DNA from: CAZVCJ01 sp964625745
GTDB lineage: Bacteria; Chloroflexota; Anaerolineae; VGOG01
Direction: 5' to 3'
NCBI GenBank assembly: GCA_964625745.1
Contig: CAZVCJ010000004.1
Coordinates: 1 to 64,000 of the forward strand
Length of the DNA: 64,000 nt
The first letter of the stretch is position 1. Each line of letters begins with the position of its first letter. Below are positions 57,545-64,000 of this stretch, one piece after another. Made by a program: the position numbers and the translations under genes. The notes under the pieces were generated by a model that did not search any database, was not told the origin of the DNA, and saw only the letters and a program-made list of their open reading frames with translations.

Positions 57545-58699
57545 TCAGTGTTTCAGTGTTTCCACATGCCTCGCCAAATCCTCCCCCCTGGCCCAGGCTG
57601 TCTCCACCAGGGCGTACAAGCCGCCGGAGACCAGGGAGTGGCCGCCCAGGACGATGGGGATGGGAGCTGCGATGGCCGCCTGGGTGAAGCGGCGCACCCA
57701 GGGGTCGCTGATTTTCTCCGGCTGGCGCAGGTCGGAGTAGAAACGGTCGGCAGCGGAGGGCCAGATTTGCCGATGGGCAAAGAGGACACGGCTGTCCAGA
57801 AAGGCGGCCCGGCTCATCTCCGCCAGGGTAGCGAAGAATCTCTCCAGTCCCACTTCCTCCAGATAGAATCCCAACAGGGACAGAGCCTCTCCCCGCGCCT
57901 GACGGCCACTGGCGCGCATGCCCCGCTCTTCTGAGAACAGGCGCACCCGGCAGGCTGTCTCGGACTCCAGGTAAGCCCAGGTCGAGGCCGACACTCGCCC
58001 TGCCACCAGAACTTCAGCCTCACGGTCGGTGAACAACTTCAGCGCCAGCTCGATGTGAGAAGTATCTAGCTCCAGGCTGTCCAGGTAGCGTCGGGTATGG
58101 GCACCTACGCCGGGATGGGGCTTCAGAGTCATCAGGTCACTGGGGGTGTCAACGTCCAACTGAGTAGCAGCGTTGCGGGGCAGTTCCTTACACGGCAGGT
58201 CGGCCCTCTTCACCAAGCGCCAGGCGAGATCGTTGTCAAGGGTGAGGGTCAAGGACTCTATCGAATTGATGGCTTCAGCAGGGGCAAAGGCGGCGAAGTC
58301 GGTGGAGTAAAAATTGTTAGCGATGACGAGCTCGTCAGCGGAGAGGAGGGTTTCGGCGATGCGGCCCATTTCCTTGGTGGAGAGCAGGGCGCCGCTTCCC
58401 CCTCCTATGTAGAAGACTTTGTCTATGTCATTCTTGTTGATCAGTTCGTGCAACCGCCGCCCAAAGTGGAATTCCTCTCCGGGTTTCCCCAGTTCGATGT
58501 GCACTGGCTTTCCTTGTAGCTTCTCGGCCAGGGAAGCGGAATTGGTGGCCAGCACGATGGGGCCGATGGCTTCGACGGCGAGAGCCCTCTCAATGGTGTC
58601 GAGGGTGATGGCCTGGCGAGCCAGGGCCACCATCCTCTCCACCTCGCTCCTCTCGCTGGAGCCTGTCATGATCACCAGGGACACCTTCGAACCGGGCAT
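57545..58699 (-). CDS. Nucleotidyltransferase-like protein of uncertain function
   Basis: 384 residues. The first ~230 resemble a MobA/CofC-type nucleotidyltransferase fold: GPIVLATNS, DKVFYIGGGSGALLS, DELVIANNFYSTDF and LDVDTPSDLMTL (the late 'DxDTPxDL' motif). The usual Gly-rich, Arg-Lys N-terminal signature is not evident. Residues ~230-384 are helical, with no recognised domain. The gene lies downstream of alr with an 84-base gap containing a short repeat. I cannot name a substrate. Confidence 0.5.
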   Translation of the reverse strand: MPGSKVSLVIMTGSSERSEVERMVALARQAITLDTIERALAVEAIGPIVLATNSASLAEKLQGKPVHIELGKPGEEFHFGRRLHELINKNDIDKVFYIGGGSGALLSTKEMGRIAETLLSADELVIANNFYSTDFAAFAPAEAINSIESLTLTLDNDLAWRLVKRADLPCKELPRNAATQLDVDTPSDLMTLKPHPGVGAHTRRYLDSLELDTSHIELALKLFTDREAEVLVAGRVSASTWAYLESETACRVRLFSEERGMRASGRQARGEALSLLGFYLEEVGLERFFATLAEMSRAAFLDSRVLFAHRQIWPSAADRFYSDLRQPEKISDPWVRRFTQAAIAAPIPIVLGGHSLVSGGLYALVETAWARGEDLARHVETLKH

Positions 58700-58783
58700 A
58701 TCGAGCTCACCTAATCTTGGGGGATGTTGGATATTGGGTATTAGAGATTATAGACCGCGCCCCGCTTTTTGTCAAAAGGTGAA

Positions 58784-59974
58784 CTATTGGGTTGTCTCGG
58801 TGAGAGGATGCACAGCCACGACCTGCCCGTCTTCGAGGTAGACCCTGGTCACCCGCGGCAGGATGCTGGTGGTCACTTCGTAGTTGATGGTTTCGGCCCA
58901 GGCAGCCACTTCCTCAGCGCTGATCGCGTCGTTGCCTTGCCGCCCCAGGAGCACCACTTCGTCATCCTGCTGCACGTCGGGGATGTGGCTGGCTTTCACC
59001 ACAAACTGATCCATGCAGATCCGTCCTACGATGGGGGCGCGCCGGCCATGGATGAGCACCTGCCCTCTGTTGGAGAGAAGGCGATGGTAGCCGTCGCCGT
59101 AGCCGACGGGCACCAGGGCCACGCGGGTAGGCTCGCTGGTGGTATAGGTGCAGCCGTAGCTGATGCAGGAGCCAGTGGGGAGGGTACGCACTCGGGCCAC
59201 CCGGCTCTTGAGGGTCATGGCCGGGCGCAGGGGGATGGTCGGCTTCTCTTCACTTGAAGGACGCAGGCCATAGAGGGCAATGCCGCAGCGCACCATGTCC
59301 AGGTGTGTCTGCGGCAGGGTCAGAGTAGCTGCACTGTTGGCCACGTGTTTGATAGGGATGATGAAACCCGCTCCCTCTAGTTTCTTCACCACTTCGAGGT
59401 AGGTCTGAAACTGTTGAAAGGTGTATGCCTTGTCCGCCGCGTCGGCCATGGCGAAGTGGGTGTAGATGCCCTCCAGGATGAGGCCGGGCAGTTCGGATAT
59501 GGCCTGGACGAAGTCTGCCACTTCATCAGGCAGCAGCCCGAAGCGACCCAATCCCGTGTCCACCTTGACGTGGATAGGGAGCACTTTCCCTTGATGAAGA
59601 GCTGCGGCAGAGAGGGCCTGGGCCTGTTCGGGGGTATTCACGGTGGGGGTTAAATCCCAGCGGACGATGGTTTCCGCCTGGGCTGGCAGAGTGTAGCCCA
59701 TGATCAAAACGGGAGCCGTGATCCCCGCTTGTCGCAACTGGACGCCCTCCAGAGTGCGATGCACCGCCAGGCGGCTGGCCCCATTATCCAGGGCCGCCTC
59801 AGCTACCGGTACCGCGCCATGGCCGTAGCCGTTGGCCTTGACCACGGCCATCAACTCTGTCTTCTCCCCAATGAGTCGCTTGAGCTCTCGTGCATTATGA
59901 GCGATGGCGTCCAGGTCTATCTCGGCCCAGGTCAGGCTGACGTTTGACGTTTCACGTTTGACGTTTACATCCAT
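58784..59974 (-). CDS. alr: Alanine racemase
   Basis: 396 residues. PLP lysine K46 in MAVVKANGYGHGA, second catalytic Tyr in SCISYGCTYTT, and GRICMDQFVV are present. It supplies D-alanine for peptidoglycan. Residues 1-~12 (MDVNVKRETSNVS) are encoded by an 'acgtttgacgtttcacg' repeat (59938-59967), so the native N-terminus seems to have been extended or replaced. The start lies three bases after the hydantoinase stop. Confidence 0.95.
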   Translation of the reverse strand: MDVNVKRETSNVSLTWAEIDLDAIAHNARELKRLIGEKTELMAVVKANGYGHGAVPVAEAALDNGASRLAVHRTLEGVQLRQAGITAPVLIMGYTLPAQAETIVRWDLTPTVNTPEQAQALSAAALHQGKVLPIHVKVDTGLGRFGLLPDEVADFVQAISELPGLILEGIYTHFAMADAADKAYTFQQFQTYLEVVKKLEGAGFIIPIKHVANSAATLTLPQTHLDMVRCGIALYGLRPSSEEKPTIPLRPAMTLKSRVARVRTLPTGSCISYGCTYTTSEPTRVALVPVGYGDGYHRLLSNRGQVLIHGRRAPIVGRICMDQFVVKASHIPDVQQDDEVVLLGRQGNDAISAEEVAAWAETINYEVTTSILPRVTRVYLEDGQVVAVHPLTETTQ

Positions 59975-59977
59975 CCC

Positions 59978-61357
59978 TCACCTCTCAGAAAAGGGTTTTC
60001 GCTCCACGAACTTGCCCGCTCCCACCTGGCCCACGAACTCGTTGTCTCTGACGATGACCTTGCCGCGAGCGATAGTCATCACGGGATAGCCTCTGACCGT
60101 GACGTGTTCGTAGGAGCTGTAGTCTACATTCATGTGCAGGTTCTCTGTGGTCAGGATGCGCTCCTGGTGGGGATCGAAGATCACGATGTCAGCATCGGAG
60201 CCAACGGCGATGGCGCCCTTGCGAGGCGAAAGGCCAAACAGCCTGGCGGGAGCGGTGGACACCAATTCAACGAATCTGTTGATGGAAAAACGACCTTGGT
60301 TTACGCCGAAGTGATAGATGAGAGGCAAACGGGTCTCTATGCCCGGCGCGCCGTTGGGGATTTGGGTGAAGTCGTCCCGGCCTCGTTGCTTATGAGTGGC
60401 GAAGTTCCAGGGGCAATGATCGGTGGAGATGGTCTGTAGGGTGCCGGCAGCCAGGGCTTGCCAAAGGGGTTCCCAATTGGACTTGTCCCTGAGCGGCGGT
60501 GAGAGCACGAACTTCGCTCCCTCGAAGCCGGGCCGTTCGTACTCGTCCTCCGAGAGGATCAAGTGCTGGGTGCACACCTCGCCGTAGACGCGCTGCCCCT
60601 GGGCCCGGTGTCTTCGTACAACCTCCAAAGACTCCCGGCAGGTCAGATGTGCCAGGTAGACGGGGCACTTCGTGAGGCGAGCCAGAGCGATGACCCGGTT
60701 GGTTGCCTCAGCTTCGGCCAGAGGAGGCCGGCTGCAGGGGTGATAGCGAGGGCCAGTCTTGCCCTCAGCCAGCAACTTCTGCTTGAGATACTCGATCACC
60801 CAGTGGTTTTCGGCGTGTACGATGGGGAGGACACCGCAGGCAGCGGCTACGGCCATGAGGTCTAGGATCTGGTCATCATTCACCATCAGGGCCGGGTAGG
60901 TGGTGTACAGTTTGAGGCTAGTGTAGCCAGCGGCAGCCAGTTCTTTGATTTCAGCCAGGGTTTCGGGGCGAGCGTTGGTGGCCGTCAGGTGCAGGCCGTA
61001 GTCAATGGCTGTGCGTCCATCGGCCTGCGAGCGCCGCTCGGCCACTGCCTGATGTAGGCTCTGGCCTGGCTTGGGGTCAATAAAATCAATGACTGTGGTC
61101 GTGCCCCCACAGGCGGCGGCGATAGTGCCCGTGGTGAAGTCGTCGCTGGAGGTGATGTCGCCAATGGTCATCTCCAGGTGAACGTGGACGTCAACGCCCC
61201 CCGGCATGACGTACTTATCGGTTGCATCAATCACCTCGTCGCCCTCTAGCCTGTGCCCGATGAGAGCGATGACGCCATCCTTGATTCCGACATCGGCCTG
61301 ATAGGTCTCGGTAGCGGTGACGATTGTGCCGTTTCGGATAACCAGGTCCATTTTCAT
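59978..61357 (-). CDS. Dihydropyrimidinase / D-hydantoinase family amidohydrolase
   Basis: 459 residues. Metal-binding HVH in GGVDVHVHLEM, the probable carboxylated lysine in YTSLKLYTTYP (near 150), VHAEN, LAHLTC and the late Asp in STDHCPWNF are all there. The set matches cyclic-ureide hydrolases such as dihydropyrimidinase, hydantoinase or phenylhydantoinase. Neighbours (ornithine carbamoyltransferase and a COG2403-type protein) suggest ureide or arginine-related catabolism. Alternative starts are two codons apart. Confidence 0.88.
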   Translation of the reverse strand: MKMDLVIRNGTIVTATETYQADVGIKDGVIALIGHRLEGDEVIDATDKYVMPGGVDVHVHLEMTIGDITSSDDFTTGTIAAACGGTTTVIDFIDPKPGQSLHQAVAERRSQADGRTAIDYGLHLTATNARPETLAEIKELAAAGYTSLKLYTTYPALMVNDDQILDLMAVAAACGVLPIVHAENHWVIEYLKQKLLAEGKTGPRYHPCSRPPLAEAEATNRVIALARLTKCPVYLAHLTCRESLEVVRRHRAQGQRVYGEVCTQHLILSEDEYERPGFEGAKFVLSPPLRDKSNWEPLWQALAAGTLQTISTDHCPWNFATHKQRGRDDFTQIPNGAPGIETRLPLIYHFGVNQGRFSINRFVELVSTAPARLFGLSPRKGAIAVGSDADIVIFDPHQERILTTENLHMNVDYSSYEHVTVRGYPVMTIARGKVIVRDNEFVGQVGAGKFVERKPFSER

Positions 61358-61380
61358 GATAGCACGGGTGCAGACCCCCG

Positions 61381-62721
61381 TTACGCAAGGTTATGCTTCT
61401 CGATGAAATCCTCCAGCACTTCGGTCAGGTTGGGCCGTCCGATTTCCTGCAGGTTATAGTAAACGCGCGTGGAGGGCTTATTGATCTTGATAAATCGCCC
61501 CAGATCAATTGGCGTGCCGATGACCACCGCATCACATTCGGTGTTGTTGATCGTGGCCTCCAGGTCTCTTAGCTGCTGCTCGCCATACCCCATGGCCGGC
61601 AAGACAGTTCCAATCTCCGGATAAGTCTCGAAGGTTTCGGACAGCCTACCCACCGTGTACGGTCGCGGGTCAACCAAGCCTGCCGCACCAAATCTCCGGG
61701 CGGCAACTACCCCCGCGCCGATCTTCATCTCTCCATGGGTGAGGGTCGGACCGTCTTCGACTGCCAGCACCTTCTTGCCCCTGACTACAGCCGGATCATC
61801 TATGTCGAGGGTCGAGGCAGCATGTATGACAACCGCCTCGGGGTTCACGGCGGCGATATTCTTCCGCACGGTCTCGATACCGGCAGCATCCGCACTGTCT
61901 ACCTTGTTGATGACCACCACATCGGCAATTCTTAGAGTTACCTCGCCCGGATAATAACGCAGTTCGTGACCTGGACGATGTGGATCGACGATTGTCACTT
62001 GCAGGTCGGGTGCGTAGAACGAAAATTCATTGTTACCACCATCCCAGAGAATCACGTCACAGCCGTCCGGGTCGTTTTCGGCCTCTCTAAGAATGGCCTC
62101 ATAATCTACGCCGGCATAGACGACATTGCCGTGAACAATGTGAGGCTCATACTCTTCCATCTCCTCTATAGTGCATTTGTGCTTTTCCAGATCGGACAAC
62201 TCCGCGTAACGCTGCACCTTCTGGGCGACGAGGTCACCATAAGGCATGGGGTGGCGGACGACCACGACCTTCATGCCCTTCTCCTTCAATATCTCAGTGA
62301 TCCTCCGTGAGGTTTGGCTTTTGCCGCAACCGGTTCGGACCGCCCCCACTGCAATGACCGGTTTGGAACTCCTGAGCATGGTATCCTTGGGGCCCAGTAA
62401 CACAAAACTGGCGCCCGCCGCTTCCACGATGGCGCTGACGGACATGACATGCTGGTATGAAACATCGCTGTAAGCGAAGTTGCACTCGTCCACGTGCAGA
62501 TCTTCAATCAGCCTGGGAAGGTCTTCTTCTGGATAAATCGGGATGCCTTCCGGATAGAGTTGGCCGGCCAATTCGGGCGGGTATCCTCGGCCCGCGATGT
62601 CCGGGATTTGGGTCGCAGTGAAAGCAACGACGTTATAGGCCTCGTTGCCGCGGTAATAGACGTTGAAGTTGTGGAAATCTCTTCCCGCGGCGCCGATGAT
62701 GATCACAGTCCTCTTCGACAT
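61381..62721 (-). CDS. COG2403-type P-loop protein (cyclic 2,3-diphosphoglycerate synthetase-like)
   Basis: 446 residues. IIIGAAGRDFHNFNVYYRGN is the family's N-terminal signature; a P-loop lies in VGAVRTGCGKSQTS (near 125-140). WDGGNNEFSFY and VVINKVDSAD resemble the G-protein Asp and NKxD motifs. Archaeal relatives are annotated as cyclic 2,3-diphosphoglycerate synthetases, but bacterial ones occur beside carbamoyltransferase and carbamate kinase genes and their reaction is not known to me. GGGGGAAG precedes the start; 30 bases separate it from argF. Confidence 0.8.
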   Translation of the reverse strand: MSKRTVIIIGAAGRDFHNFNVYYRGNEAYNVVAFTATQIPDIAGRGYPPELAGQLYPEGIPIYPEEDLPRLIEDLHVDECNFAYSDVSYQHVMSVSAIVEAAGASFVLLGPKDTMLRSSKPVIAVGAVRTGCGKSQTSRRITEILKEKGMKVVVVRHPMPYGDLVAQKVQRYAELSDLEKHKCTIEEMEEYEPHIVHGNVVYAGVDYEAILREAENDPDGCDVILWDGGNNEFSFYAPDLQVTIVDPHRPGHELRYYPGEVTLRIADVVVINKVDSADAAGIETVRKNIAAVNPEAVVIHAASTLDIDDPAVVRGKKVLAVEDGPTLTHGEMKIGAGVVAARRFGAAGLVDPRPYTVGRLSETFETYPEIGTVLPAMGYGEQQLRDLEATINNTECDAVVIGTPIDLGRFIKINKPSTRVYYNLQEIGRPNLTEVLEDFIEKHNLA

Positions 62722-62751
62722 GATCTTCCCCCTTTTTCTTTTTGAAGTTGA

Positions 62752-63753
62752 CTAGCTCCCTAGCGTTGCCACCATCACGGCTTTGATGGTGTGAACTCTA
62801 TTCTCAGCTTCGTCAAAGACGATGGAGGCCGGCGACTCGAATACCTCTTCGGTCACTTCCATCGCCTCCAGTTCGAATCTCTGGTAAATGTCTTCACCGA
62901 TAACCGTTTCACGATTATGAAAGGCCGGGAGACAATGCATGAACTTGACATTAGCATTGCCGGTCTTCTCCATTGCCTGTTCGTTGACCTGGTACGGCCT
63001 TAGCAGATTGATCCTTTCTTGCCAGACCTCCTCTGGTTCCCCCATGGAGACCCAGACGTCCGTGCACAGGAAATCGCAATCCTTGACACCGCTGTCCAAA
63101 TCATCGGTGAGGGTGATTTTCGCTCCGGTCTGCCTGGCGATCTCCTGGGCTTTGGCGACCAGCTCCGGGTGCGGCTGAACGCTCCTGGGAGCCACGGATC
63201 GAAAATCCATTCCCATTTTGGCCGCCCCCACCAACAGCGAATTGCCCATGTTGTTGCGGGCATCGCCCAGGTAGGCAAACTTGACCTGGCTGAGCGGCTT
63301 GTCGCTGTGCTCCATCATGGTCAATAAATCAGCCAGCACCTGGGTGGGATGAAACTCGTTGGTCAGGCCGTTCCACACGGGCACTCCGGCAAATTGGGCC
63401 AGTATTTCCACCCTTTCTTGCCCAAAGCCCCGGTATTCGATCCCGTCGTACATCCTGCCCAGGACCCTGGCCGTGTCTTTCATGGTCTCTTTTGTGCCCA
63501 ACTGGGAGCCCGTCGGTCCCAGGTAAGTCACGTGCGCTCCCTGATCGTAGGCTGCCGTTTCAAAAGCGCAGCGTGTTCGGGTCGAGGCTTTCTCAAAAAT
63601 GAGCGCTATGTTCTTTCCCCTCAATCTCGGCTGCTCAGTTCCGGCGTATTTTGCCTTCTTCAGATCCGCAGAGAGGTTGAGCAGGAACTGGATCTCGTTG
63701 GGAGTGAAGTCCAACAGAGTCAGAAAATGTCTGTTCCTTAGATTGAAAGCCAT
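62752..63753 (-). CDS. argF: Ornithine carbamoyltransferase
   Basis: 333 residues when started at the ATG after GGAGGGG (an upstream frame adds 13 unsupported residues). The carbamoyl-phosphate motif is EKASTRTRCAFE, followed by NEFHPTQVLADL, the ornithine-binding DVWVSMGEPEEVW (the usual SMG), and HCLPAFHNRE. The setting beside a hydantoinase suggests a catabolic (ArcB-like) direction, but sequence alone cannot distinguish it from an anabolic ArgF. Confidence 0.93.
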   Translation of the reverse strand: MAFNLRNRHFLTLLDFTPNEIQFLLNLSADLKKAKYAGTEQPRLRGKNIALIFEKASTRTRCAFETAAYDQGAHVTYLGPTGSQLGTKETMKDTARVLGRMYDGIEYRGFGQERVEILAQFAGVPVWNGLTNEFHPTQVLADLLTMMEHSDKPLSQVKFAYLGDARNNMGNSLLVGAAKMGMDFRSVAPRSVQPHPELVAKAQEIARQTGAKITLTDDLDSGVKDCDFLCTDVWVSMGEPEEVWQERINLLRPYQVNEQAMEKTGNANVKFMHCLPAFHNRETVIGEDIYQRFELEAMEVTEEVFESPASIVFDEAENRVHTIKAVMVATLGS

Positions 63754-63947
63754 TTTTCCCCTCCAATTTGTTTGGGTATTTGATACATTCAAAAATTTCC
63801 CTGTCAGATCTTTCGAGATGCAATCCGAGGCGTTGTTGCCTTTCGGAAAGTAAAAGATAAGCAGGGAGATTACTATCTCATAAGCGACGAGGTTGTCAAG
63901 CAGGCATTTCTCGCTGACTGTTTCAAACAGGGAAATTCATGGTTCGA
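63754..63947. other. Gap between argF and the ABC ATPase end
   Basis: No gene or known RNA was found. There is an AT-rich stretch just upstream of argF (63770-63800) in which a promoter could lie, but no clear -35/-10 pair was chosen. Confidence 0.4.
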
Positions 63948-64000
63948 TCATCCTCCCAGGTAAGCTCTCTTTACCTGTGGGTTTTCGGCCAGTTCCTCGG
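63948..64000 (-). CDS. C-terminal end of a LivF/LivG-type ABC transporter ATPase (partial)
   Basis: The last codons read EELAENPQVKRAYLGG followed by TGA. This '(E)EL..NP.V..AYLG' ending is characteristic of branched-chain amino-acid transporter ATPases. The rest lies outside the window. Confidence 0.7.
   Translation of the reverse strand, partial: EELAENPQVKRAYLGG

Noticed and set aside
57545..58699. Molybdenum cofactor or F420 (CofC) nucleotidyltransferase.
   Set aside because: Only the late DxDTPxDL-like motif and general fold pattern are visible; the N-terminal nucleotide-binding signature is missing and no cofactor genes are nearby.

Overview
The window looks like a chromosomal piece of a Chloroflexota bacterium, probably Anaerolineae-like (inference). 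Support: high GC, several secreted proteins with Thr-Pro-rich linkers and a 'LPLVLKN'-type C-terminal motif, a short HisG with HisZ, and many small toxin-antitoxin-type genes. Housekeeping operons are interspersed with short dispersed repeats, many of which sit in frame inside enzyme genes.

Layout. 1-2.9 kb: an accessory array of small genes (YgiT-type zinc finger, membrane protein, 80-aa protein, antitoxin with a truncated RelE/ParE toxin, DUF2283). Three of its gene boundaries carry a ~155-nt repeat that I read as a deleted, ORF-less group II intron, because it has a recognisable domain V and VI. 3.0-8.3 kb: a rearranged two-gene glutamate synthase (duplicated FMN/Fe-S domain; then amidotransferase plus GXGXG). 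8.3-13.8 kb, minus strand: an M24-fold protein, a DUF456 membrane protein, an S8 protease that has lost catalytic residues, and a seven-bladed propeller protein. 14.0-32.5 kb, plus strand: polA, hisZ-G-C-B, a GxxExxY cassette, hisH-A-F-I-E, a VCBS-repeat secreted protein, a chimeric protein, purH, hisD, hicBA and argS, followed by tRNA-Val. PurH recycles the AICAR released by histidine synthesis, so its place here makes sense.

32.8-46.5 kb, minus strand: a single 13.7-kb gene for a ~4,570-residue surface protein (membrane segments, calcium-type repeats, LamG-like, Ig-like and P domains, C-terminal anchor). 46.8-48.9 kb: a zinc alcohol dehydrogenase and a broken nuclease-like/DUF2283-like pair with its own promoter. 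48.9-55.6 kb, minus strand: the glycine cleavage genes gcvPB, gcvPA and gcvH, and a 1,106-residue fusion of serine hydroxymethyltransferase with a degenerate and an intact GcvT unit. 55.8-57.5 kb: a small RCC1-repeat protein and a DUF5615 toxin with a fused PHD-DUF433 antitoxin. 57.5-64.0 kb, minus strand: a nucleotidyltransferase-like protein, alanine racemase, a hydantoinase, a COG2403-type P-loop protein, ornithine carbamoyltransferase, and the last codons of a LivF/LivG-type ABC ATPase.

Most notable: the intron-derived array; in-frame repeat insertions in at least a dozen enzymes; the giant surface protein; the GlyA-GcvT fusion; and the inactivated protease. Everything rests on reading the sequence; no homology search or structure prediction was run.
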